A stretch of 64,000 nt of DNA from Procambarus clarkii (GCF_040958095.1 NC_091209.1:3533232-3597231), one strand, 5' to 3'; positions 20,291 through 32,149 are shown, numbered from the stretch's first letter. Notes: generated by a model from the sequence alone, not told the origin. Made by a program: numbers and translations.

Positions 20291-22389
20291 GTTCTCTTCA
20301 ACGTAGTCACCAAACGATTAAATCACTCCTAAAGAAATTTTGCAATGAAACCATGAAAGACTGGGACAAACAACTTGACATCATCATGTGTATTTTCAGA
20401 AGTCTCCCAAATGAGTCTCTAGGAGTATCTCCTTATGAGATGCTCTACAGACGTAAGTGCCATACTCCTCTCAAAGCTTTTAAAGACTCTCTGCGTGATA
20501 CCTCCTTCAGTGACCCTCTGAATGTGCCCCAGTTTCTTCAAAACTTAAAGCACATTCTCGAGAGAGTGCGTAAATTTGCCAACACCAATTTGTTAAAAGC
20601 TCAAGATAAAATGAAGACTCATTTTGACCAGCGCAGTAAAATTAGGAAATTTCAACCAGGAGACTTCGTTCTAGCATATTTTCCAATTCCTGGTTCTCCA
20701 TTGCAACACAAGTCTTCAGGACCATACCGCATCAAGGAGTGCAGAAACAACCACAACTACGTTCTTGAGACTCCAGATAGGCGGCGGAAGACCCAGTTGT
20801 GCCACGTCAACCTCCTGAAGCAGTATCAAGGTACTCCCCCCACTGTGTTAGTCTCATTATCCACATTTCAAGGTCCATACCTCCACAGTGAGACCTTCCC
20901 TGCTTCTCCTCCCAGCACTAACAATGTGTCAGTGCCTTCCAACTCGGAAATCCTAACTGATCTTCATAAATATTTGCAGGACTGTAATAGTGCTCCTCTC
21001 ATCAGAATCTTCAATCAGAAGTTGTTCAGCGATGATCCACAAGAGTGCAATGTGGTTCAGCACGACATCCAGCTACTTCCTGACACCCGGCCGATTCGTC
21101 AACCTTTCTACCGAATCAGCCCGAGCAAAAAGGAAGTTATGCGTGCTAAAGTACAGTACCTCCTGGATCATAGGCTGGCCACCCCTTGTGAGTCCCCTTG
21201 GGCCTCACCTTGCATCTTGGTGCCGAAACCGCACGGTAAAGTGAGGCTGTATACCGACTACAGGAAATTGAATCTTGTGACTGTCAAGGATGCTTACCCA
21301 TTACCTAGAATAGATGACATCCTTGACGCCATTGGTAATGCTCGGTATTTATCCCAACTAGACTTACTCAAGGGATACTACCAAGTGTGTTTGACAGAGC
21401 GAGCTAAGGAAATACCTGCCTTCACCACTCCTTTTGGCCTTTACAGATATGAACGCCTTCCATTTGGACTATGTAATGCCCCGGCCACCTTCCAGCGATG
21501 TGTCAACCGCGTCATCCATGGCTTAGATCACACCTACGCCTACTTGGATGATATCGTTATGGCAACTAACACCTGGGACGAACATCTGCTCCAGCTGCAC
21601 CGATTGTTCGCCAAGCTCCTGACAGCCGGCCTCACCATCAACTTGGGCAAGTCCACCTTTGCTAAAGGTAAAGTGCGTTATCTTGGTCATGTGATAGGGA
21701 GTGGCAGCCTAGCTCCGTTAAACATACACACTCAAGCCATCCAGCATTACCCACAGCCTACCACCAGGAAGCAGCTCCTACGCTTCCTTGGTCTTGCCTC
21801 CTACTACCGTAGGTTTGTGAAGAATTTTAGTACGGTAGCGACACCATTGATCACTCTAACCAGCCCCATGCAACGGTATCATTGGACCATTCAGCAAACC
21901 ATTGCTTTTGAACAACTAAAATCTCTGCTCTGTTCTAATCCCATTCTCGCTTCGTCAGATATCACGAAACCCTTCATCCTCCATGTCGACGCCAGTGGCA
22001 CCGGCATCGGGGGCGTCCTAATGCAACAACGAGGCGAGGAGGTTCTTCCTGTTAGCTACTACAGCTACAAGTTGAAGCCACACCAAAAGAACTACAGCAC
22101 TATCGAAAAGGAACTTCTCTCCATCGTCCTGAACTTACAGCACTTTGAGTCTTACCTACAAGATACACGGTCTACCACCATCTACTCGGACCACAATCCC
22201 CTACGCTTCTTGCAGCAAGCCCAATTCAACAATCAACGACTTCTACGATGGGCTTTGTATCTGCAGAATTTCAACCTGGAAATCTTCTACATCAAGGGTT
22301 CTGACAACATCATAGCAGACTCCCTCTCCAGAGTCTATGAGGTAGAGGCAGCTACACATACCACTCTACCATCTGAAGGAGTAACTTAA
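20291..22389 (+). pseudogene. gypsy integrase C-terminus, reverse transcriptase and RNase H
   Basis: A long open frame (ATG-led part 20353-22389, 678 residues). It begins in integrase: the position of the catalytic Glu reads GSLQRSHQTIK, with Gln where Glu is expected. A GPY/F module follows (SSGPYRIKECRNNHNYV, about residues 120-160). RT spans about 245-430 with YPLPRIDDILDAIGNARYL, LDLLKGYYQV, RLPFGLCNAPATFQR and the catalytic YLDDIV (about 397-402). RNase H spans about 540-660 with FILHVDASGTGIGG, IEKELLSIV, YSDHNPLRFL and IIADSLSR. One continuous frame reading integrase then RT shows the Gmr1 order directly. RT and RNase H look intact, but the element cannot be autonomous. Confidence 0.88.
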
Positions 22390-22407
22390 CCCGTAAGAGC
22401 AGGCTTC

Positions 22408-22416
22408 GGGGGAGAG
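22408..22416 (+). promoter_or_regulatory. Polypurine tract of the gypsy element
   Basis: GGGGGAGAG lies one base before the TGTGACGG start of the 3' LTR and a few bases after the pol stop, the expected plus-strand primer position. Confidence 0.75.
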
Positions 22417-22417
22417 T

Positions 22418-23134
22418 TGTGACGGTAATCTCTTTCAAGAGAGATTGAGCCTGCTCTTCCATACATAAAGTTACTCATATATATACAACAAGAAGATGCT
22501 AACTTCAAGATACGTATACCAGTAGCATAAAACGTTTTGACCAAGGGTAAACGTACCCTAAGCTCGCTCCACTCCACACTCCCTCCGGCCGACTCGCCAC
22601 CTTCGTCAACAACCAAACTACCACTCCAAGCCAGCGCTCTTCCCGATTGGTGGATCAACGACTGTACTCGAAGCCAGCGCCATCTACACCCCCCATATAA
22701 ATAGCCACACACGAGCTGTGGACTTCAGAATATCCTAGTGCTCTAAGAGCTGACATCTCTCTCTGGCATACTTAGCTCTCTGGCTCTGTATACTAAGGGA
22801 GGTCTCAGCCAAGGTCAATATTCTCAGCACCATTTACTATTTTGTCTTATGTATTCACTATTTTATTTTATATTGTGTTCTTGCATTTATCTCCGTTTTT
22901 TGAGTACACTGTACATTGCCATGGGACTTGTCTTTCTTTTTATTTGTGTTTAAAGTAAATTAAAGTTTCATTTTTATACGATTTGTTTTACGTGTTCCTC
23001 CCTCTCACTTACCACAGGAAACAAGCCAAGCAGTCAACATTTTTGTTTTTTCTTTTTTTTTTTCTCTAAATGTGATTAGGCATTAACATCAGCCAAAGTG
23101 AGGACTGCATTACCATCTACACTTTCCCGTTACA
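22418..23134 (+). repeat. 3' LTR of the Gmr1-type gypsy element
   Basis: 717 bp from TGTGACGG to CCGTTACA, imperfect inverted ends. A TATA-like TATAAAT at 22696-22702 could be the core promoter. It is followed by ATATATAT (23135-23142) and then the next LTR element, so both lie in an (AT)n context. Confidence 0.75.
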
Positions 23135-23142
23135 ATATATAT

Positions 23143-25462
23143 TGTAACACTGTAAAAGGTGTTTGGTTTAGTTGTATTTAAAATACATAAGAGATTCAGG
23201 AGTCACAGACAAGGATTTGAGAAGGCGCCAGGTTGTCGGCCTGAGATCTCACACCTCAAAGCGTTAATGACCTCAAGTGACCTGAGGTCAGATCATGCGA
23301 ATTTCACCTTGCTTCTGCTAATCTTATAATTGGAGTCTGGTAGCCTTCAAACATGCCGACATTTAAGGAGTGGCTTGGTAGAGTGCCTGAGGCTATCTAC
23401 TTGTGGGCGGAGTTAGTTACTAGGTTCCCCAAAATATACTCGGAGAGCTATCGATTCGAGAGCATTAACGAGACAGATAAGAACAGCAGCCAGCAGAGGA
23501 GAGAAGACGGCCTAGCAGGGAGGCTGTCAGCCGGCAGGGCGGGACAGTCTCTGTCAACTATAGACCCCCTCCCCCCTCTATCCAGCTATAGGCAGACACT
23601 TGGTGAGTTGAGCATTAAGGTGACTTGGTCGTGTTTCCATATGTTGTGTGATGATCAGGGGCAGTCAAGTTGTAGGGTTCTCAAATTCTTGGAGGATGAC
23701 TCGCCTTGCATATTAAACGTGAACAGTGGAATTGCTTAAATTATGATAGTTATCATGTGAAATATAATTGAATTTATTATTTAAATTGTTTTTAACTTGG
23801 TTCCCTAGTCTTTGGGTGGAGGTGAGAAAGCCTTTGTGGTTACTGGTTTCATGATTTAATGAGTACATGATAAAGATGGGACATATTAATAATGACCTCT
23901 TGATAACATCTTTTGTGAATATTGTGATACAGATAAGTTCCATTCCTTGTCTTATATGTAATGGTCTTGAATGGATGGTGGCAGCTGTTATAAATAATGG
24001 TGTGTGGGGCTTCTATGGGGTACTGGTACTATTAAGGGGTAAGGGTAGTTAGAAGACAGAGTATCAAATATGGGAGAGCTAAAAGGCCCGGCCCCCAAAA
24101 TAAACTATCCACAGTAGTAATAACTTGCTACTAGACCATATATGTTAGTCTAAGGGTTGATCAATGCGCTCCCACACAGGAAGAAGGGATACTCTGTAAT
24201 TCATGTACTTATTTATTAACCCCTTAACAACCCCCCATATACACTCACACCAATAACAATAATAATAATAACTTTACCACACTATCTTACGTTAAAAGCC
24301 TTGGTCCACGTAGGCAGGATACAAGGTTTACACTAAGAACAAGCTAGGGTAAAGTACTACTGGATAAGCACTGAAGCTGGATGCAGCTTAGGGTAGGGAA
24401 ACCACGTGGGACCCTAATACAAAACACAACACTTAGGGGTACCCAAAACACTGGCAAATACTACCCCCAGGTCTCACCAATCGTTACTACCAGAGTAGGT
24501 ACACTTAATAATGCCCCGTACTTAACTTAAGGGTACAGGAACTTCAGGTAAGGGAAATAAGTAAGAGGAGAAGGGAGAAGAGTAGGGGTGCAGCCACAGA
24601 GTAGGTCTCGTCCGCACGAACGCCAGCCAGAGAAGGCACCTCCTAGCGACCAGCTAGGCCTCCCATGTCGTGGTGCCGGAAGGAGCCTAATTGATCGTGC
24701 AGCTAAGCACATTAAAGATCTTCCCCTATGCAACGTATTGTTACTTTACAAATGATTAGAAAGTATTAGTAAGCAAAGTTGGTGCCTATGTTATTATTTA
24801 ATAATCAACCCCCAGCTCAGTCTTTAAATGCTCTTTGAGAAACAATAATAGTCTTACGTCTGGCAGGGAAGATACAAACAATTGCAGCTCGAGATGCACT
24901 CAACTGTACTACCAGAAAGTTTAATAGCTCAATTTTGACCTCTGGTTTCCACTGGAGAACCCAGGGTCGTAACAGCAGCATTTCGTCTTCTACTATCTAC
25001 TCTTCTTCTTCTACTATCTACTCTTCTACTTCTACCTATCTACTTCTCTCCCTCCACTCCTCTCCAAACTCTCACTTTCAACTAATGACCCTCCTCGCTC
25101 CTCCCACCTCTCTACCTCTCACCCCAAACCCTCACTAATTACTTCACTATTCATTTCTTTCCTTTCGTTTTCTCTTATATGGTTGTGTCAGTGAAATGTA
25201 TTCTAGAGTTCTCTCTAGAGTTTCGGGTAGCTGATCCAGTTACGGCGCCTTGCAGTCTTAGCACCTAGGTAGTCAAATACCTAGGTTACAAGGTGTTGAA
25301 CGAGAGAGGTTGCCTTAGGAACTCTGGGAGTGCTCTAGAATAGTTAGCTAACTGGGGACGGGATAACGGACTAGAGAGAGCTGTTTCCCCCGGCCTCGTT
25401 AGTTAACTGGGGGGTGTGGAATAATGGACAAGATAGAGCTATTTCCCCCACCCCCCGTTACA
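23143..25462 (+). repeat. 5' LTR of the LARD-like element (interrupted)
   Basis: About 1326 bp of LTR sequence once the reverse solo LTR at 23986-24974 and one copy of its GCAGC duplication are discounted. It is nearly the same as the 3' LTR, differing at scattered bases (for example 23391 and 23434). Short open frames inside it also occur in the 3' LTR and look fortuitous. Confidence 0.85.
23986..24974 (-). mobile_element. Solo LTR, reverse copy, in the LARD 5' LTR
   Basis: Reverse copy of the solo LTR at 18966. It begins TGTTATAAAT and ends GGTCGTAACA, flanked by the duplication GCAGC at 23981-23985 and 24975-24979. The 3' LTR of the host has a single GCAGC at 28386-28390 with continuous flanks: the empty site. 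It lacks the palindromic MITE present in the other copy. Confidence 0.88.
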
Positions 25463-27533
25463 ATGTTGGCAGCGGTGTTGAACAATGTTGTAGGTAGATG
25501 GTGTTCATTTAACATTGTTCAGTTCCACGTGTCTTTTGCAGCTCAGGCGCTATCAGGGAGATCTTGACAGGTGTTTAATATTCGCGATTTAGCGAGCTTT
25601 TTTCAGGTTAGGAGATAGTGATTCTCTGGTGTTGTGTTGTAATGATTTTGTGAGTTTTGTGAAGTTCAGATAATGTTCACCAGAACGTGCGAGTGTAGTG
25701 ATTTATGTTAGTGATAAGATTTGGTGATTTGGGAACTTAGCGGTTGGTGGTAGTAGAGGTCAGCTGAGTGTGACAGGTGACCTCGCATGTCCCACGGGGA
25801 CACCCAGCCTCCGCTGGTTGCCAGATCAGTTGGGGAGTGGCAGGTGTAGTTCTTAAGTAGTTTTAAGTAGTGGTTCTGCTCAGATTATTGCGATCGACTG
25901 TTTTACTCCATTTGAACGCAATAACCCGAGGTGTACTGGTTTTGTACAGCATGCTAGGGGAAGGCTTAGTATGTCAGTAGACTTCACGTTGGGGACGCTC
26001 GACATTAGATAGTCTGGTCACAGGGGTGGCAAAAGTTTGGAGTTGTGGACCCGCGGAGAAGCGAGGGAAACACTCTGGGTCACGTAGGTGGCTGTAGGTT
26101 AAGGGTGGGAGTAACGGCTATTTAAGTACGTAAGATTAGGAACGGTATAGTTAAGTTAGGCTAGTGTTTTGTCTACTAGTTTTGATATTTATTGTGGAGA
26201 TTGGTTTAGGTGACAAGTTAAAAGTAGTGACGACCTTATTCTCTCTTCTCTAACTTTACTGTTTTACTTCTCTAACTAGTACTGTTTTATGTTCCACCAA
26301 GTCAATATCATTCAGTGTTAATGGGATTATTAAAATTTAAGTGTAGTCGTTGCCAGGAGGAGAGCATTATGAGTAGACTGTGTAAACCCTATACAAACTA
26401 CAGGGTCACACAACAGGATGGAACATGGGTATTGTTGCCTTTCTGTTCATTCACAGGTCGGAGCCAGAGGAGAGACGCATATACAGAAGAGAGAAACGGC
26501 TGCTGTGTACCACACTCAGGGGCGTTCCTCACCACCACCACGACCAGCCCCTACCTGGAGGTCATGGCTCCACCACCACCACCACCACCCCGGCGACCCC
26601 AAGATGCAGCCCTCTCGGTCAGTCAACATTGGTCTACCCAGTGGACCCCAGGACGGACGGACCCCAGTGGACCCCAGGTCGTTCTGCAGACGACCCCAGA
26701 CGACCCAGTAAAGATGGAAGAGGAACAACAACGACTCCAGTCTGTCCCACCAACATCGGTCTACCCAGGATGGACCCCAGGACGGACGGACCCCAATGGA
26801 CCCCAGGTCGCCTGTCAAAGACCCATGGGAGGAGGAAGAGAGAAGAAAGAAGAGAGAAGAAAGAAGAGAGAAGAAAGAAGAAGACAAGACAAGCTGAGTG
26901 AGACACGATGCCTAGTGTCCCTTGCTGGTGTCAGCATCATTGCAGGGAGCGTAATTGCAAGACAGGATCGTTTGCCTTAACTGGCCGCCCCTCCTGCAAG
27001 CATGTTGCTCTGTTGAGTGATTCTTCCTGTGTCGTGCGGACTTGATGTGGCTGTCAGAAGTGGCTCTCTGAAGGAGGCGTGCTGGAACAACAGGGAGGAG
27101 AAGAGTAGGATGGGATTTCCACGTTGGCAACTATCGAGGTCTCGAAACTTGTAGTCCCGATAGCTGTGAAAAACCCCAATATACGTCTCTCATGGTGACT
27201 GACGTAGGGCCAATTACAGATCAGCTGGGACAACCGAATTCCACGGTCCTGTGCGCAGTTTAAGTAGTAACGGCTTCCTGGTTGACCAAGGGTTGTTGTG
27301 CGTTAACGACGGAGAAGCGACGGAGGCAGTTGTGTTGAAGAAATGTGGTACAGGATTATCTACAAGACCAAGCAGTGACGTCGCCCAGCCAGAGACAATG
27401 GACGTCTGTCTACATATTTAATTTTTTAGAGTAGGATGATGTATATTTGTTTAGCTAGGATGTATTCTTTTCGTTAATAAAGTTGTCGCACACAGCTAGC
27501 TCGCTTTAGCAGTGTTGCAAAAACTTTATTTTC
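25463..27533 (+). other. Internal region of the LARD-like element, no recognised pol
   Basis: Contains no retroelement protein motif that I can find. The longest frame (26315-26980, 221 residues) has two copies of a GGACCCCAGGACGGACGG-type minisatellite (about 26635-26690 and 26760-26815), a proline run and a GAAAGAAGA-type tract at about 26830-26890. All three frames across the repeats are open, so this may not be a gene. It could carry packaging or other cis signals. Confidence 0.55.
25467..25483 (+). promoter_or_regulatory. Primer-binding site of the LARD-like element
   Basis: TGGCAGCGGTGTTGAAC starts four bases after the 5' LTR and begins with TGG, complementary to a tRNA CCA end. The specific tRNA was not identified. 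Confidence 0.6.
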
Positions 27534-27548
27534 GGGGAGAAGGGGAGA
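27534..27548 (+). promoter_or_regulatory. Polypurine tract of the LARD-like element
   Basis: A purine-only run, GGGGAGAAGGGGAGA, ends exactly at the TGTAACAC start of the 3' LTR. It is a clear plus-strand primer and supports replication by reverse transcription in trans. Confidence 0.8.
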
Positions 27549-28871
27549 TGTAACACTGTAAAAGGTGTTTGGTTTAGTTGTATTTAAAATACATAAGAGA
27601 TTCAGGAATCACAGACAAGGATTTGAGAAGGCGCCAGGTTGTCGGCCTGAGATCTCACACCTCAAAGCGTTAATGACCTCAAGTGACCTGAGGTCAGATC
27701 ATGCAAATTTCACCTTGCTTCTGCTAATCTTATAATTGGAGTCTGGTAGCCTTCAAACATGCCGACATTTAAGGAGTGGTTTGGTAGAGTGCCTGAGGCT
27801 ATCTACTTGTGGGCGGAGTTAGTTACTAGGTTCCCCAATATATACTCGGAGAGCTATCGATTCGAGAGCATTAACGAGACAGAGAAGAACAGCAGCCAGC
27901 AGAGGAGAGAAGACGGCCTAGCAGGGAGGCTGTCGGCCGGCAGGGCGGGACAGTCTCTGTCAACTATAGACCCCCCCACCCTATATCCCACTATAGGCAG
28001 ACACTTGGTGAGTTGAGCATTGAGGTGACTTGGTCGTGTTTCCATATGTTGTGTGATGATCAGGGGCAGTCAAGTTGTAGGGTTCTCAAATTCTTGGAGG
28101 ATGACTCACCTTGCATATTAAACGTGAACAGTGGAATTGCTTAAATTATGATAGTTATCATGTGAAATATAATTGAATTTATTATTTAAATTGTTTTTAA
28201 CTTGGTTCCCTAGTCTTTGAGTGGAGGTGAGAAAGCCTTTGTGGTTACTGGTTTCATGATTAAATGAGTACATGATAAAGATGGGACATACTAATAATGA
28301 CTTCTTGATAACATCTTTTGTGAATATTGTGATACAGACAAGTTCCATTCCTTGTCTTGTATGTAATGGTCGTGAATGGATGGTGGCAGCATTTCGTCTT
28401 CTACTATCTACTCTTCTTCTTCTACTATCTACTCTTCTACTTCTACCTATCTACTCTCTCCCTCCACCCCTCTCCAGACTCACACTTTCAACTAATGACC
28501 CTCCTCGCTCCTCCCACCTCTCTACCTCTCATCCCAAACCCCTCACTAATTACTTCACTATTCATTTCTTTCCTTTCGTTTTCTCTTATACGGTTGTGGC
28601 AGTGAAATGTATTCTAGAGTTCTCTCTAGAGTTTCGGGTAGCTGATCCAGTTACGGCGCCTTGCAGTCTTAGCACCTAGGTAGTCAAATACCTAGGTTAC
28701 AAGGTGTTGAACGAGAGAGGTTGCCTTAGGAACTCTGGGAGTGCTCTAGAATAGTTAGCTAACTGAGGACGGGATAACGGACTAGAGCGAGCTGTTTCCC
28801 CCGGCCTCGTTAGTTAACTGGGGGGTGGAATAATGGACAAGATAGAGCTATTTCCCCTACCCCCCCCTGTT

Positions 28872-28874
<3 letters not shown>
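27549..28874 (+). repeat. 3' LTR of the LARD-like element (uninterrupted)
   Basis: 1326 bp, TGTAACACTG...CTGTTACA. It preserves the empty target of the reverse solo LTR at 28386-28390. (AT)n follows directly from 28875. Confidence 0.88.

Positions 28875-28914
<40 letters not shown>
28875..28914. repeat. (AT)n microsatellite
   Basis: Pure AT dinucleotide tract between the LARD 3' LTR and the first palindromic element. It is the right half of the tract in which the LTR elements sit. Confidence 0.95.
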
Positions 28915-28917
<3 letters not shown>

Positions 28918-29302
28918 GTACCTAATAGCCAGAACTCACTTCTTGGCCTACTATGCAAGGCCCGATTTGCCTAATAAGCCAAGTTTTCATGAATTAATGT
29001 TTTTTCGACTACCTAACCTACCTAACCTAACCTAACCTAACTTTTTCCGCTACCTAACCCAACCTAACCTATAAAGATAGGTTAGGTTAGGTTAGGTAGG
29101 GTTGGTTAGGTTCGGTCATATATCTACGTTAATTTTAACTCTAATAAAAAAAATTGACCTCATACATAATGAAATGGGTAGCTTTATCATTTCATAAGAA
29201 AAAAAATAGAGAAAATATATTAATTCAGGAAAACTTGGCTTATTAGGCAAATCGGGCCTTGCATAGTAGGCTGAGAATTGCGTTCTGGCTATTAGGTACG
29301 AC
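28915..29302. mobile_element. AT-flanked palindromic element, unit 1 (TTAGG-like arms)
   Basis: About 390 bp. Ends are GTCGTACCTAATAGCCAG and, inverted, CTGGCTATTAGGTACGAC. Inside the terminal inverted repeats (about 75 bp) lie two facing runs of CCTAA and TTAGG repeats around an AT-rich loop. (AT)n lies on both sides, which fits a Tc1/mariner-like MITE with TA targets, although that assignment is inference. No coding capacity. Confidence 0.75.
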
Positions 29303-29324
29303 ATATATATATATATATATATAT

Positions 29325-29402
<78 letters not shown>
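29303..29402. repeat. (AT)n microsatellite
   Basis: About 100 bp of AT repeat with one GAT interruption near 29325. Open frames of alternating Ile-Tyr across it are artefacts of the repeat. Confidence 0.95.

Positions 29403-30244
<842 letters not shown>

Positions 30245-30302
<58 letters not shown>
30245..30302. repeat. (AT)n microsatellite
   Basis: Pure AT tract joining units 3 and 4. Confidence 0.95.
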
Positions 30303-30305
<3 letters not shown>

Positions 30306-30676
30306 GTACCTAGTAGCCAGAACTCACTTTTCAGCCTACAATGCAAGGCCCGATTTGCCTAATAAGCCAAGTTTTCATGAATTAAAATATTTTCTCTAAT
30401 TTTTTTCTTATGAAATGATAAAGCTACCCATTTCATTATGTATGAGGTCAATTTTTTTTTATTGGAGTTAAAATTAACGTAGATATATGACCGAACCTAA
30501 CCAACCCTACCTAACCTAACCTAACCTATCTTTATAGGTTAGGTTAGGTTAGGTAGCCGAAAAAGTTAGGTTAGGTTAGGTAGTCGAAAAACAATTAATT
30601 CATGAAAACTTGGCTTATTAGGCAAATCGGGCCTTGAATAGTAGGCTGAGAAGTGCGTTCTGGCTACTAGGTACGA
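30303..30676. mobile_element. AT-flanked palindromic element, unit 4
   Basis: A 374-bp complete unit with both ends; slightly shorter in the TTAGG-rich right arm than unit 3. Confidence 0.78.
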
Positions 30677-30677
30677 C

Positions 30678-30754
<77 letters not shown>
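30677..30754. repeat. (AT)n microsatellite
   Basis: Pure AT tract at the right edge of the four-unit cluster. Confidence 0.95.
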
Positions 30755-30758
<4 letters not shown>

Positions 30759-31000
30759 TACAGAGGAACCTCGGTTCTCGTAATTTTCAGCACTCGTGGT
30801 CAATTTCTCCGAAAAATTTGATTCGGTACTCATTGTTTGCCACGGTGCCCGGAATTAGGTTATACACGTCCTGGTCCATTAAGCGCCTGGTTCTGTTCTG
30901 CTTGGCGAGGGGTGGGACCAGGTGTGCACAGTTTACCTGTGTCTCTCGCTTAGTGACGATCACGCTTGAATATTGTATTTAAGAGGACAACAGGATGGAT
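30755..31000. mobile_element. Possible Tigger/pogo-like transposon end fragment
   Basis: Begins CAGAGGAACCTCGGTTCTCG near 30761, then contains cactcgtggtcaatttctcc. A terminal CAG-GGAACCTCGGTT block is typical of Tigger/pogo-type mariner ends. No transposase or second end is visible, so the call is tentative. Confidence 0.45.
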
Positions 31001-31570
31001 GGTGAGGGGACTGGGTGTATGGTGGAGGAAACTGGATGGATGGTGGAGGGGGACTGGATGGTGGAGGGGGACTGAATGGATGGAGGGAGGCTGGGTGGAT
31101 AGATGGATGGTAGAAGGGAACTAGATGGATGGATGGATGATGGAGGGGGACTGGATGAATGGGGAGGGGGATTTGATGGATGGATGGTGGAGGGGGAAAG
31201 GATGGTAAAGGGAGACTAGATGGATAGATGATGAAGGCTTACTGGATGGTGGAAGAGGACTAGATGGATGGATGGAGGGGGACTGGATGGTTGGATGGTG
31301 GAGGAGGGCTGGATGGATGGATAGTGGAGAGAGGTAGGATGGATGGTGGATGGATGGATGGAGGGGGACTGGATGGATGGATGGTGGAGGAGGACTGGAT
31401 GGATGGATAGTGGAGAAAGGTAGGATGGATGGATGGAGGGGGACTGGATGGATGGATGAATGGTGGAGGGGGACTAGATGGATGGATAGATGGAGGTGGA
31501 CTGGATGGTGGAGCGGGGGGGACTGGATGGATGGATGGTGTTGGGGGACAGGATGGATGGATAGTGGAGG
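31001..31570 (+). repeat. GGAT-based minisatellite
   Basis: Irregular tandem repeat of about 30-60 bp units made of ggatggatggtggagggggact variants. The plus strand is G-rich. Overlapping long frames in several phases, including a proline/serine/histidine-rich one on the minus strand, come from the repeat and are not genes. Confidence 0.9.
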
Positions 31571-31849
31571 GGCGGGCAGCAAATTGGGTGGATAGGCGGG
31601 CAGCAGTGGATGGGCATGTGTCAGTGTGCAGGCAGGCAGTAGTGAGAGGGTTTGCAGGGCTGGACACCCCACTACCTCCATCTCCACCCTCCATCCCGCT
31701 CCCTCCCCACTACCTCCACCCCCTCATTTCCCACACCGGACCCTTCCAGCTGTACCCCTCCCAGCCATATGGACGGTATTATTTTTGTAAATTAATAGAG
31801 TGGGTTTCTTTGCTACCAGCTGAGGCCGACTCCCTGAGCACCTGTCATT
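31571..31849. other. Unassigned spacer
   Basis: Mixed-composition sequence after the minisatellite, with a C-rich patch near 31660-31720. I see no gene or recognised repeat. Confidence 0.4.
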
Positions 31850-32125
31850 AAACTCTTACTTTTACTGACTCACTGATTGCGGCTGTGAATGCCTGATTGA
31901 CTGTGAGCGGCTGAGTGATTGTGAATGTCTGACTGTAAATGGTTGATTGACTGTGAATGCATAACTGACTGTAAATGCCTAACTGATTGCTACAACAACT
32001 GTGAAAGTTTGACTGCCTGTCACTGGAATTGACTGAATGCTTGACTGACATGTTATGACTGGTCTTGACTGGATGCTTGATTGACATGTGACTGTAACTG
32101 ACTGGTTCTGACTGGCTGCCACATA
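31850..32125 (+). repeat. Degenerate TGACTG-rich tandem repeat
   Basis: Diverged repeats of a motif like gactgtgaatgcctgattga, period about 20-24 bases. Probably an old minisatellite, possibly the upstream part of the neighbouring Penelope-like element. Confidence 0.6.
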
Positions 32126-32149
32126 ACAGAAAGCTGCCGCTTTCTAGAA

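Larger units (their letters stand above)
6896..23134 (+). mobile_element. Gmr1-type Ty3/gypsy LTR retrotransposon, decayed and multiply interrupted
   Basis: When the insertions are skipped, the coding order is gag (6896-7078, 7705-8217), protease (8218-8660), integrase zinc finger (about 8990-9189), integrase core (18607-18965, 20291-20420), integrase C-terminal module, reverse transcriptase and RNase H (to 22389), polypurine tract (22408-22416) and 3' LTR (22418-23134). Integrase before RT is the Ty1/copia order, yet the RT and RNase H are clearly Ty3/gypsy. That combination defines Gmr1-like elements. The 5' LTR is not found in the window. Interruptions are LINE-B (7079-7704), BEL/Pao (9190-18606) and a solo LTR (18966-20285). 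Confidence 0.85.
23143..28874 (+). mobile_element. Non-autonomous LTR retrotransposon (LARD-like)
   Basis: Bounded by LTRs that begin TGTAACACTG and end GTTACA. The 5' LTR is 23143-25462 including a 989-bp insertion, and the 3' LTR is 27549-28874 (1326 bp). The internal region (25463-27548, about 2.1 kb) has a primer-binding site and a strong polypurine tract but no gag, protease, RT or integrase. It sits in (AT)n, with ATAT on both sides. It would need proteins from another element. Confidence 0.85.

Noticed and set aside
26425-26901. Overlapping ORFs in the LARD internal region
   Set aside because: Frames in three phases stay open through short tandem repeats, so none can be chosen as a gene on this evidence.
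29020-29110. Interstitial telomere
   Set aside because: TTAGG-like runs are only a few units long, imperfect and placed symmetrically inside each palindromic element. They belong to that element.
31121-31694. Proline/serine/histidine-rich frames on the minus strand
   Set aside because: They are the reverse of the GGAT minisatellite; overlapping frames are open together only because of the repeat.
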